Below, one piece after another: positions 1 to 7,632 of a DNA stretch of 63,242 nt. Where the stretch lies: assembly GCA_964491605.1 (NCBI GenBank), contig CAZBGY010000008.1, positions 1 to 63,242 of the forward strand, written 5' to 3'. A program made the translations under genes and the position numbers. The notes under the pieces were generated by a model, which worked only from the letters and a program-made list of their open reading frames with translations, was not told the origin of the DNA and did not search any database. Numbering within the stretch: position 1 is the stretch's first letter; each line of letters begins with the position of its first letter. Origin of the DNA: DRYS01 sp964491605. GTDB taxonomy: Archaea; Thermoproteota; CALKCG01; B24; DRYS01.

Positions 1-2
1 TT

Positions 3-293
3 CTATTCTTCTCTAAGGTTGAAGGGGTTGGTGACGCTCTTATAGGCTATGGAGTCGTAGAATCCTTCCATAGAAGGAGGGATCTACCTGGGGATGTAGC
101 TTCGAGGTTCAGGGAGCATCCGTGGGTATGGCTTATAAAGCTATCATCGCTAGTAAAGCTTAGCGAACCTATACCTTGGGGTAGGCTTGTAGAGTTTGGG
201 GTTATACCTAGGAATGCTAAGGGTAAGTACCTGCATGGATATAGGTTGAAGGATAGCGAGGTTGAAGCTTTAGATCGTATATGTAAGATATAA
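3..293 (+). CDS. C-terminal part of an unknown protein, possibly PUA-like
   Basis: The reading frame is already open at the left edge, so only the last 96 codons and the TAA are visible. The visible stretch contains DALIGYGVVE, HPWVWLIKL and GKYLHGYRL. The alternation of short hydrophobic strands with a late aromatic-rich strand recalls PUA-like folds (ASCH, EVE, archaeal DUF365), but no diagnostic residue confirms this. It ends about 60 bp before the ferredoxin start. The family assignment is inference; that it is a genuine coding end is well supported by codon use (ATA, AGG, GTA rich) like the neighbours. Confidence 0.5.
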   Translation, partial: LFFSKVEGVGDALIGYGVVESFHRRRDLPGDVASRFREHPWVWLIKLSSLVKLSEPIPWGRLVEFGVIPRNAKGKYLHGYRLKDSEVEALDRICKI

Positions 294-356
294 TATTCGA
301 GTTTATATCCTTAGACGGCATATATGATTTACGATCTATCCGGAGGGTGGTATGCA

Positions 357-545
357 TTGGTTAAGGTTAAGGTGGATCAGGATCTCTGTATAGGTTGTGG
401 TCTATGCGAATCGCTATGCCCTGAAGTATTCAGGCTATCGGCTGAAGGTAAATCCGAGGTAGTTAACCCCGATGGATGCGATGGATGCGATTGTAGAAGC
501 GTAGCTGATCAATGCCCGGTATCCGCTATAATAGTGGAGGAATAG
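357..545 (+). CDS. small [4Fe-4S] ferredoxin
   Basis: Small soluble electron carrier of about 62 residues. The motif CIGCGLCESLCP gives CxxCxxC plus a further Cys, and the C-terminal half has CDGCDC and QCPVSAI, the remote Cys-Pro of a single-cluster ferredoxin. The extra cysteines could form a disulfide, as in some single-cluster ferredoxins, or bind a second cluster. An upstream ATG at 324 would give 73 residues, but the sequence just before TTG 357 (GGAGGGTGG at 342-350) is a strong ribosome-binding site, so TTG 357 is preferred. It is a likely partner for the ferredoxin-dependent oxidoreductases in this window; that is inference. Confidence 0.85.
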   Translation: MVKVKVDQDLCIGCGLCESLCPEVFRLSAEGKSEVVNPDGCDGCDCRSVADQCPVSAIIVEE

Positions 546-619
546 AATCTAAGCATATCTACTACACCGTAGCTTGATCCCCCATACTTTATCTCCTACC
601 CTGAGTTATACATCTAAGT

Positions 620-1519
620 ATGGCTCGATGGGAGTATTTTAAGCCTGAGAGGAGAAGCTTCCATCTATCCATACTCATACCTGGAAGCCTTGTAGATGAG
701 GTGGATCACCTTAGAGATAAAACTCTCGTCGTAGGGTTGATAGGTAGGGCTGCAGCCGTATTCAGGGTTGATGAGATATGCATATACAGGGATCTATACG
801 GTGTGAAGGATCAGAGCAGATCCATAGATCTAATCTCATCTATCCTACGCTACATGGAGACACCACCTCATCTTAAACGTAAGCTTGTAGGTTTAAAGCC
901 TGAGCTTAAGTATGCTGGGGTGCTCCCACCTCTAAGACTGCCAAGCCATACGCCTCCTAGGAGGATGGAGGAAGCAGTCTCAGGTGAAGTTAGAGAAGCT
1001 GTAGTCGAGAAGAGCGGAGCTGAACCCTATGTAGATGCCGGCTTCGATAAGCTTGTGAAGCTTATAGGTGTATCACCTCCACGCGGATCTAGGATTACCG
1101 TTAGGATAGTAGCGGATAGAGGGGAGGTATACTGTAAACCTGTAGACCCCTCTAAGCTTAGGATATACTGGAGCTTCCAAGTATCCACACCAGATAAACC
1201 GCTCAAGGATATCCTAGAAGATTACCGCAGCAGAGGGCTGGTTATAGCTACATCCAGGTATGGCGACCCCATCGAACTATTGATAGACGAGCTTTCACGT
1301 AAACTAGCATCTACGAGGAGTTTAGCTATACTATTCGGTTCACCTAGGGAGGGGTTGAGGGAGATAGCTGGTAGACAAGGATTCAAGCTTGGAGACTACG
1401 TGGACTATATCGTTAACACTATACCGGAGCAGGGCTCATACACCGTTAGGACAGAGGAAGCTGTATACGCAACCCTAGCTATAATAAACCTTGTATCGTC
1501 GAGTAGGTATATCCGTTAA
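620..1519 (+). CDS. SPOUT-class RNA methyltransferase (archaeal C9orf114 family)
   Basis: 299 residues matching the family annotated as putative RNA uridine-N3 methyltransferase (PF02598 type, SPOUT fold), an AdoMet-dependent RNA-modifying enzyme. The N-terminal strand SILIPGSLVDEV, the GLIGRAAAVFRVDEICIYRD segment and the C-terminal knot region with LAILFGSPREGLREIAG near residues 236-251 and NTIPEQGSYTVRTEEA are typical. The region around residues 105-210 is the inserted OB-like domain. The gene sits directly upstream of uL3, an arrangement common in archaea and suggestive of a ribosome-related role. Start ATG 620 is the natural family start. Confidence 0.85.
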   Translation: MARWEYFKPERRSFHLSILIPGSLVDEVDHLRDKTLVVGLIGRAAAVFRVDEICIYRDLYGVKDQSRSIDLISSILRYMETPPHLKRKLVGLKPELKYAGVLPPLRLPSHTPPRRMEEAVSGEVREAVVEKSGAEPYVDAGFDKLVKLIGVSPPRGSRITVRIVADRGEVYCKPVDPSKLRIYWSFQVSTPDKPLKDILEDYRSRGLVIATSRYGDPIELLIDELSRKLASTRSLAILFGSPREGLREIAGRQGFKLGDYVDYIVNTIPEQGSYTVRTEEAVYATLAIINLVSSSRYIR

Positions 1520-1521
1520 CC

Positions 1522-1530
1522 TTTATATCT
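1522..1530 (+). promoter_or_regulatory. TATA box upstream of uL3
   Basis: TTTATATCT lies 44-52 bp before the uL3 ATG, immediately after the stop codon of the methyltransferase. The same string recurs before the thermosome and por genes, so it looks like the standard strong TATA element of this genome. Initiation about 25 nt downstream would leave a leader of about 20 nt containing GGAAGG as ribosome-binding site. Confidence 0.6.
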
Positions 1531-1573
1531 AGGGTTAGCCGCCTAACTAGGCTAGCGAAGGGTAGGAAGGATT

Positions 1574-2572
1574 ATGGGTAGAAGGAAGAAGAGAGCTCCT
1601 AGGCGTGGTAGCTTAGCATTCATACCTAGGGGTAGGGCTGAATCTATAAAGCCTAGCATAAAGTATTGGCCTGATCCACCCCTAGCTAAACCATCGCTAC
1701 TAGGATTCCCAGGATATAAAGCAGGTATGACCCATGTATTCATGGTGGAGGATGAGCCTACAATCTATAAGGGTAGGGAGGTATGCCATCCAGCTACCAT
1801 AGTAGCTACACCGCCGGTTAAGGTTATGGCTGTAAGACTGTACGCCGATACGATCGATGGATTAAAAACTCTGACAGAGGTTTGGCATCCAAACCTGATA
1901 AAGGATGTATGGCGAAACTTCAACGTTCCCAAGGAATACGATTTCCAATCCAAGCTTAGAGAAGTCGAGGAAGCTAGAAGCTTCGCAGGAGAGGTTAGGG
2001 TTATACTCGGAGCTTCACCGAAGCTCGCAGGGTTATCTAAGAAGAAGCTCGATCTAATAGAGGTTAGAGTGGGTGGTGGAGGCTTATCTGAGAGGATAGA
2101 TTACGCTCTATCGATCCTAGGTAGCGAGGTTAGGGTAGGCGAAGTCTTCAAGCCTGGTCTATACGTAGATGTCTCGGCTGTTACTAAGGGTAAAGGATTC
2201 CAGGGAGAGATTAAACGTTGGCATGTACATAGGCTCCCTCACAAAACTAGGGAGGGTGTTAGGGGTGTGGGTACTCTAGGTCCGTGGACGCCTGCTAGGG
2301 TTATGTATACGGTACCTAGACCTGGACAGCTAGGCTTCCACCTTAGATGCGAATACAATAAACGTATACTCATGATAGGTAGCGATGGAAGTCAAGTCAC
2401 GCCTCCAGGTGGAATCACTGGTTTCGGCATAATATCCACCGACTATATCCTACTGAAAGGTAGCATCCCAGGATCTAGGAAGCGTCTCGTAATCCTAAGA
2501 TACCCTGCTAGGCCTCCAAGCATGATAACTACCGAGCCTCCCAAGATAACGTACATCTATAGGGGAGGGTAG
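1574..2572 (+). CDS. rpl3: large ribosomal subunit protein uL3
   Basis: 332 residues, full archaeal/eukaryotic-type L3. N-terminal MGRRKKRAPRRGSLAF, then GFPGYKAGMTHVF, and the conserved core VTKGKGFQGEIKRWHV (about residues 205-220) followed by the GVGTLGPWTPARVM segment that reaches towards the peptidyl-transferase centre. It is the first gene of a tight uL3-uL4-uL23-uL2 cluster; its TAG is followed immediately by the uL4 ATG. A TATA box and a purine-rich ribosome-binding site precede it. Confidence 0.97.
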   Translation: MGRRKKRAPRRGSLAFIPRGRAESIKPSIKYWPDPPLAKPSLLGFPGYKAGMTHVFMVEDEPTIYKGREVCHPATIVATPPVKVMAVRLYADTIDGLKTLTEVWHPNLIKDVWRNFNVPKEYDFQSKLREVEEARSFAGEVRVILGASPKLAGLSKKKLDLIEVRVGGGGLSERIDYALSILGSEVRVGEVFKPGLYVDVSAVTKGKGFQGEIKRWHVHRLPHKTREGVRGVGTLGPWTPARVMYTVPRPGQLGFHLRCEYNKRILMIGSDGSQVTPPGGITGFGIISTDYILLKGSIPGSRKRLVILRYPARPPSMITTEPPKITYIYRGG

Positions 2573-3373
2573 ATGGTCGTGAGCGTAGATCTTATACCAG
2601 TATTCGATCTTGGAGGCGTTCAGGTGGACTCCGTAGAGAAGCCTAGGGTATTCTCCTATCCAATCCATACATTCCTGATAAGGAGGGTTGTAGATATACT
2701 GCAGACGCATAGGAGGCAGAAGCAGGGTAGGGATCCTATGGCTGGTAAACGTACATCGGCTGAATCCCTAGGTACAGGCTACGGTCTAGCTAGGGTTCCT
2801 AGAGTGAAGGGTACGTATAGAGCTGCGTTCGTTACTATGGCGGTTAAAGGTAGATCAGCTCATGCACCTACATCTATGAAGATAGTATACAAAAGGGTGA
2901 ATAAGAAGGAGAAGCGTCTAGCTCTAGTATCGGCTATATCATCCACAGGTATACCTGAATTCGTAGCTAAACGCGGACATGTAATCGAAGGTGTTAAGCA
3001 TATACCCCTAGTAGTCGTGGATGATATAGAAGCTGTGAAATCTGCTAAGGAGGCTAAAGACGTATTGAGGAAGCTTGGTTTATGGAGCGATGTAGAGAGG
3101 GTGTATAGAGGTTTGAAAGCTAGGAGTGGGAAGCCTAGACGTAGAGGTAGGGTTAAACGTGTAGGTAGGGGTCCGTTGATAGTAGTATACGAGGATAGAG
3201 GTGTAGGTTTAGCTATGCGCAACATCCCAGGTGTAGATGTAGTAGAGCTTAGATCCCTAAACCCTGAACATCTAGCTCCAGGAGGATACCCGGGTAGACT
3301 CACCGTATGGAGCCTCTCAGCCTTCAGAAAGCTAGATGAGATAGCTGGGAAGGTGTATATGGCTTATGTCTAG
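2573..3373 (+). CDS. rpl4: large ribosomal subunit protein uL4
   Basis: 266 residues, archaeal uL4. The loop that lines the exit tunnel is recognisable from RRQKQGRDPMAGKRTSAES to GRSAHAPTS, and the C-terminal SLNPEHLAPGG and GRLTVWSLSAFRKLDEI are typical archaeal/eukaryotic features. The ATG abuts the uL3 stop with no spacer, and GGGGAGGG at the end of uL3 serves as ribosome-binding site, so translation is coupled. It overlaps the uL23 start by 8 bp. Confidence 0.97.
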   Translation: MVVSVDLIPVFDLGGVQVDSVEKPRVFSYPIHTFLIRRVVDILQTHRRQKQGRDPMAGKRTSAESLGTGYGLARVPRVKGTYRAAFVTMAVKGRSAHAPTSMKIVYKRVNKKEKRLALVSAISSTGIPEFVAKRGHVIEGVKHIPLVVVDDIEAVKSAKEAKDVLRKLGLWSDVERVYRGLKARSGKPRRRGRVKRVGRGPLIVVYEDRGVGLAMRNIPGVDVVELRSLNPEHLAPGGYPGRLTVWSLSAFRKLDEIAGKVYMAYV

Positions 3374-3647
3374 TATCGAAGAGCAGCTGAAAGCTAGGAG
3401 GATAATACTCTACCCGATAGCATCGGAGAAAGCTATGACGTTGATAGAGAGGGAGAATACGATAGCGTTCGCCGTGGATATCAAAGCATCGAAGAAGGAT
3501 ATCCGAAAAGCCGTGGAGATCCTATACGAAGTCGAAGTCGAAGATGTACGTACGGTTATAACCCATAAAGGATATAAGAAAGCTTACGTTAGACTCGCCG
3601 AAGGCTACTCAGCTTCAGACCTAGCTATAAGGCTAGGTCTGATATAG
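3366..3647 (+). CDS. rpl23: large ribosomal subunit protein uL23
   Basis: 93 residues, compact archaeal uL23 that forms the docking site for SRP and chaperones at the tunnel exit. SEKAMTLIERENTIAFAVD and ASKKDIRKAVEILYEVEVEDVRT are the standard family blocks. The start ATG lies inside the last codons of uL4, so expression is coupled in the operon. Followed after 13 bp by uL2. Confidence 0.96.
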   Translation: MSSIEEQLKARRIILYPIASEKAMTLIERENTIAFAVDIKASKKDIRKAVEILYEVEVEDVRTVITHKGYKKAYVRLAEGYSASDLAIRLGLI

Positions 3648-3660
3648 GGGTGCTAAGCTT

Positions 3661-4365
3661 ATGGGTAGGCGTATACGTGCGCAGAAGATAGGTAGAGGTT
3701 CGCCGCCGTGGAAGGCTCCGACGCATAGGAGGATAGCTCCTGTAAGATACCCTCAGATAGATAAGCCTCTCAGAGGATTGGTAGAGGAGCTACTCCACGA
3801 ACCTGGACGCGGAGCCCCTATAGCTAAGATAAGACTCGAAGATGGGACGGTATTCTACAACGTAGCCGTCGAATCATTGAAGGTAGGCGATACGATCTAC
3901 GTCGGCGGCGGAGAGTTGAACATAGGATCGATAATCCCTCTCAAATACATCCCAGACGGATCCACGGTATGCAACATAGAATGTAGACCTGGATCCGGTG
4001 GCAATCTCGCTAGATCATCTGGAGCATACGCTACGGTTTTAAGCCATGCAGGCGGGTATGTAACGCTTCAACTACCATCAGGTAAAATCGCTGTGGTATC
4101 CGAGGAGTGTAGAGCGACGATAGGGGTTGTAGCCGGGGGTGGACGTGTAGAGAAACCCTTCCTCAAAGCTGGGACGAAGATGAGGTGGATGAGGGTTAAA
4201 GGTAGGAAGTGGCCTAGGGTTAGAGGTGTAGCTATGGCTGCGGTGCATCACCCGCACGGTGGTGGTAGGCATCAGAGTGAGGGTCATCCTACGACTGTCT
4301 CTAGGAATCTACCACCGGGAGCGAAGGTCGGGCATATATCGGCTAAGAGGACTGGTAGGAAGTAG
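3661..4365 (+). CDS. rpl2: large ribosomal subunit protein uL2
   Basis: 234 residues, archaeal uL2. Shows MGRRIRAQKIGRGSPPW at the N terminus and the C-terminal block RGVAMAAVHHPHGGGRHQ, including the conserved His used near the peptidyl-transferase centre, followed by PPGAKVGHISAKRTGR. Last gene of the four-gene run before a separate promoter for uS19. Confidence 0.97.
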   Translation: MGRRIRAQKIGRGSPPWKAPTHRRIAPVRYPQIDKPLRGLVEELLHEPGRGAPIAKIRLEDGTVFYNVAVESLKVGDTIYVGGGELNIGSIIPLKYIPDGSTVCNIECRPGSGGNLARSSGAYATVLSHAGGYVTLQLPSGKIAVVSEECRATIGVVAGGGRVEKPFLKAGTKMRWMRVKGRKWPRVRGVAMAAVHHPHGGGRHQSEGHPTTVSRNLPPGAKVGHISAKRTGRK

Positions 4366-4375
4366 CTGGGAAACC

Positions 4376-4384
4376 CTTATATCC
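4376..4384 (+). promoter_or_regulatory. TATA-like element upstream of uS19
   Basis: CTTATATCC lies about 35-40 bp before the uS19 ATG, within 20 bp of the uL2 stop. It resembles the recurrent TTTATATCT element and suggests that uS19 can be transcribed separately from the uL3-uL2 run. Confidence 0.45.
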
Positions 4385-4417
4385 AGCCTAATATTCTAGA
4401 TCGGTTAGCGATACGTT

Positions 4418-4813
4418 ATGCCGCGTGAATTCGTGTATAGGGGCTATACATGGAGTCAGATTAAAGATATGTCTAGCGATGAGTTTATCAAGCTCCTTCC
4501 ATCTAGGCAGAGACGCAGCCTCCTAAGAGGTCTTAAACCAGAGCAGGTGAAGCTACTGGAGAAGATAAACCTAGCGATAAAAGGAGAGTATAATAAGCCT
4601 ATAAAGACTCATTGTAGGGATATGGTGATACTTCCAAAAATGGTTGGTTTAACCATACACGTACACGATGGACATAAATTCGTCCCAGTAACTATAACCG
4701 AGAAGATGATAGGCCACTACCTAGGAGAATTCGTACCTACGAATAAACCTGTGAAGCATGGAGCACCGGGTGTAGGTGCTAGTAGAGGATCTATGTACGT
4801 ACCGCTTAAGTAG
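4418..4813 (+). CDS. rps19: small ribosomal subunit protein uS19
   Basis: 131 residues, archaeal/eukaryotic-length uS19 with the N-terminal extension FVYRGYTWSQIKDMS. The conserved core reads IKTHCRDMVILPKMVG, then TIHVHDGHKFVPVTI, GHYLGEFVPTNK and KHGAPGVGASRGS. In most archaea uL22, uS3, uL29 and more follow in the same operon; here the next gene is nadM, so the S10-spc string is interrupted. Confidence 0.96.
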   Translation: MPREFVYRGYTWSQIKDMSSDEFIKLLPSRQRRSLLRGLKPEQVKLLEKINLAIKGEYNKPIKTHCRDMVILPKMVGLTIHVHDGHKFVPVTITEKMIGHYLGEFVPTNKPVKHGAPGVGASRGSMYVPLK

Positions 4814-4869
4814 CATAGTATCCGGATATAATATTTTTAACCTCTGATCGTAGGCATTAGTTTAGCTCA

Positions 4870-5427
4870 ATGATCTATAGAGGTTTATTCGTAGGTAGAT
4901 TCCAGCCCTTCCATATAGGTCATCTTAAAGCTGTAAGCTGGATACTGGATAAGGTGGATGAGCTTATAATAGCTATAGGTAGCGCGCAGTATAGTCATAC
5001 ACTTCAGAATCCGTTCACAGCAGGTGAGAGACTTGAGATGATTAGAGCATCCCTTATAGATGAAGGTATAGATCTATCGCGGATAATAACCGTGACTATA
5101 CCCGATATACATGTACACAGCTTATGGGTTAGACTCGTAGTCTCCCTATCCCCTAGATTCCACGTAGTCTACTCCAACGAGCCTCTAACCCGTAGATTAT
5201 TCGAAGAGGAGGGTTTCAACGTGGAGAGTATACCCTTCTTCGATAGGGAGACATATAGTGCTACAGAGGTTAGGAGACGTATACTCGAAGATAGCGATTG
5301 GAGGAGCCTAGTACCAGGCGCCGTAGCTAAGCTTATAGATGAATTCAAAGGCGTGGAGCGTATCAGGAATCTAGCTAGAACAGATAGGGTTGAGGAGTCT
5401 AAACCTGGAAATATGCTCGGGATATAG
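4870..5427 (+). CDS. nadM: archaeal nicotinamide-nucleotide adenylyltransferase
   Basis: 185 residues; makes NAD from NMN and ATP. The nucleotidyltransferase signature GRFQPFHIGH is at residues 9-18, and the second ATP-binding motif appears as YSATEVRRRI near residues 135-145 (family consensus ISGTxIR-like). The length equals the archaeal NadM family plus a short tail. A T-rich TATA-like stretch (AATATTTTTAA) precedes it, so it is probably transcribed on its own. Converges on the DUF429 gene with a 12 bp gap. Confidence 0.92.
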   Translation: MIYRGLFVGRFQPFHIGHLKAVSWILDKVDELIIAIGSAQYSHTLQNPFTAGERLEMIRASLIDEGIDLSRIITVTIPDIHVHSLWVRLVVSLSPRFHVVYSNEPLTRRLFEEEGFNVESIPFFDRETYSATEVRRRILEDSDWRSLVPGAVAKLIDEFKGVERIRNLARTDRVEESKPGNMLGI

Positions 5428-5439
5428 AGATCCGCCATC

Positions 5440-6051
5440 CTACATTCTACTAGAAGCTTTAGGCATGATTATGATAGACTCCTCCGGATCACCTAAAGCC
5501 GTATAATCGCCCCTCACATACATTAAACCCGTGTAAGCCGCGGTGGCGGCGTCAAGCTCGTGAACAGTCGGATCAACACCATGAATCTTAAGACCCAGCT
5601 TCTCTAAACCTGATCTAAGATTATACCGATCCTTCTTAGCTCTAGGTAGGCCTAAGATATCCTGTGCTCCACCAGGATAGACTTCTATAACCTCGAAGCC
5701 TAACCCCTCGATTATAGATTTAAGCTTCATACCCCTCTCGGTTAGCATACGCATAGCTCCAAGCGTCACGGGTAGGAACCTTATACCTGCCCTTCTAAGC
5801 ATGATATCGCATAATCTTAGATGTGGTCCATGCTCCTCCATGCTCCTCCTACCCTTAGGAAGACCTAGGGGTGCATCGATAGCTACAACCCTAGGCTTGC
5901 ATCCGGCTATAGCTTCTACTATTTCTTCATCCGTGTAGATTACCGATGTATAGGCATCCAGCGACGGATGGTAGAGTATACAGAAGCCTGTAGGTCTCCT
6001 AGGTGATCCGGCTAGATCCAGCCCGATCACTACGATAGATTCGATAGACAT
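5440..6051 (-). CDS. DUF429 family protein (RNase H-like fold)
   Basis: 203 residues of the DUF429 family, predicted RNase H-fold enzymes of unsettled function. Visible hallmarks are GLDLAGSPRRPTGF near the N terminus, VVAIDAPLGLPKG (about residues 65-77), EVYPGGAQDILGLP and HELDAATAAYTG, where the acidic residues would form the metal site. Its ATG abuts the stop of the proteasome gene upstream, so the two are translationally coupled. A specific substrate cannot be stated. Confidence 0.8.
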   Translation of the reverse strand: MSIESIVVIGLDLAGSPRRPTGFCILYHPSLDAYTSVIYTDEEIVEAIAGCKPRVVAIDAPLGLPKGRRSMEEHGPHLRLCDIMLRRAGIRFLPVTLGAMRMLTERGMKLKSIIEGLGFEVIEVYPGGAQDILGLPRAKKDRYNLRSGLEKLGLKIHGVDPTVHELDAATAAYTGLMYVRGDYTALGDPEESIIIMPKASSRM

Positions 6052-6657
6052 CTAGAATACCGGTACGAACTCCTCTTTAACATCGTTCTCAGATATGAGT
6101 AGGAGATCAACCCCGTCGCCGCTGGTAGCATCACGCATAGAAGCAGCCTTAATACTCTTAACGGCTAGCTCCCTAGCATCCATCATCCCGATATCCCTCC
6201 TATATCCTGATTCTATAATGCCTATAGCTACCTCCGCGCCTGATCCTAGAGCCGTATAGTTATCCGGTAGAACTACTCCGAGTGGATCTAATACGTAAAG
6301 GCTGTATCCCTCATCCCGATCGTATCCGCCTACGATTATCTCTGTGAGTAGCGGGTACATCCTATGATATATGAGTATATTCGATGTAAGCTTAGCAGCC
6401 GATCTAACTGAAGCCGGTCTATTAAGCTCAAGCTCCAATATCCTAATCTCCGCCCTTATAAGATCGGCTAGAGACTGCATATCGGATACCAGCCCTGCAC
6501 ATGCGAAACCTATGCGATCAGCTATACGGAAAACCTTCTTAGCCCTACGACTCAATATATACCCTCCATAGCTTAGCCTCTTCTCTGAAGCTAGGATAAC
6601 ACCATCCTTTGCTACTATACCTACAGCTGTAGCTCCTGGAAGATACTGGAAAGCCAT
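6052..6657 (-). CDS. psmB: proteasome beta-1 type subunit without catalytic Thr1
   Basis: 201 residues, 20S proteasome beta fold. In active subunits the propeptide ends in Gly before TTTVGI; here the sequence reads LPGATAVGIVAKDG, so position 1 is Ala, and Asp17 is Glu (ASEKR), while Lys33 is kept in RRAKKVF. C-terminal SGDGVDLLLI is also normal. LSYGGYILS and the substituted Thr1 agree with the structural beta-1 subunit I know from Sulfolobales, which assembles with an active beta-2 encoded elsewhere. A TATA-like AATATATAG lies about 35 bp upstream. Co-transcribed with the DUF429 gene. Confidence 0.9.
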   Translation of the reverse strand: MAFQYLPGATAVGIVAKDGVILASEKRLSYGGYILSRRAKKVFRIADRIGFACAGLVSDMQSLADLIRAEIRILELELNRPASVRSAAKLTSNILIYHRMYPLLTEIIVGGYDRDEGYSLYVLDPLGVVLPDNYTALGSGAEVAIGIIESGYRRDIGMMDARELAVKSIKAASMRDATSGDGVDLLLISENDVKEEFVPVF

Positions 6658-6981
6658 ACCTAATCAAATCTAGTCATGGGCTACAGCTATATATTAGAGT
6701 TTCCCTAAGCATTCATAGAAGGTTTTCACGGGGATATAGCTGAAGCGATAGCTAAAAGTATTAATCACTCAGCGGTAGATAGTCTCCAAACGGCTACCAG
6801 ACGTCCTTTCTAAGCTAGTCAGGATAAGCTACTCGATAAATCTATCTAATCTAGGAGCCGTTATCCCCCCATCTCTGCGGTGGATAACTGCTCCTCCTCT
6901 TATCTACTGGATCGCTATATAGCCTCCAGAACCCACGTCTAAAATCCATCCCTAGGAAATACTTATCTACTACTCCAACAC
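6658..6981. other. 324-bp divergent intergenic region
   Basis: Separates the leftward proteasome gene from the rightward NusA-like gene. I see a TATA-like element for the proteasome near 6685-6695 and an A/T-rich element (AAATACTTAT near 6957-6966) that could drive an almost leaderless transcript of the NusA-like gene. I found no tRNA-like fold, C/D box pair or convincing small reading frame. Confidence 0.4.
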
Positions 6982-7566
6982 ATGTCTTCAAAGGATAAGT
7001 TGATATATACCCCGGTATGCTACTTCGATCTTAAATCGGGTATACTCTGCCCTAGGTGTGAAGCTAAACTTCGCAGCGGAGAGATAACAGAGCTAGATAT
7101 AGAGGTGGCTAAGCTTCTCGTAAATCTCGAATCTAGACTTACCCTTCTTCAAAAGGCATCGTTCATCAAAGCTGTAGATGCAGAGGGGTATGTATTCGTA
7201 GTGGTCGGACGTGGGGATCTAGCTAGGCTTAGCCCTATAATCGGTGAGCTTCGTAGGATCCTATCGGATAAGCTCGGTAAACATGCTATACTATTAGAGA
7301 ATCAGAGCGATCCTAGACCGTTGCTAGAAGATCTTCTAAGCCCGTTAAGGATAGTCGGTATGAATACTGTCTGGATACCTGATGGTACACGTGAGCTTCA
7401 CATCATAGTTAGCGGTAGTAGGCGTAATCTACCGGTTTCGGAGAAAATCCTACATTCTATCGTGGAGAAGCTATACGGTATATCTCTACGCCTCACATTC
7501 GAATCTCCTATCGTAAATCGTAGAAGCAGTAAGCGTAGGTCTCCTAAGACTGATAGGACGCGTTAA
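6982..7566 (+). CDS. NusA-like KH-domain RNA-binding protein
   Basis: 194 residues of the crenarchaeal family annotated as NusA-like transcription elongation factor. The N terminus carries PVCYFDLKSGILCPRCEAKL, a three-Cys cluster that probably binds zinc, followed by a helical region and two KH-like units ending in GMNTVWIPDGTRELHIIV. The C terminus (NRRSSKRRSPKTDRTR) is strongly basic and fits RNA binding. It lies just before the thermosome gene, which has its own promoter. Confidence 0.75.
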   Translation: MSSKDKLIYTPVCYFDLKSGILCPRCEAKLRSGEITELDIEVAKLLVNLESRLTLLQKASFIKAVDAEGYVFVVVGRGDLARLSPIIGELRRILSDKLGKHAILLENQSDPRPLLEDLLSPLRIVGMNTVWIPDGTRELHIIVSGSRRNLPVSEKILHSIVEKLYGISLRLTFESPIVNRRSSKRRSPKTDRTR

Positions 7567-7591
7567 TCTCCATAACTTTTCTCATGAAACG

Positions 7592-7600
7592 TTTATATCT
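7592..7600 (+). promoter_or_regulatory. TATA box of the thermosome gene
   Basis: TTTATATCT, 33-41 bp before the thermosome ATG, the same element as before uL3 and porG. With initiation about 25 nt downstream the transcript would have a very short leader. Confidence 0.6.
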
Positions 7601-7632
7601 AAGCCGGGTATCCTCTCATCCTAGTAGTAGAT

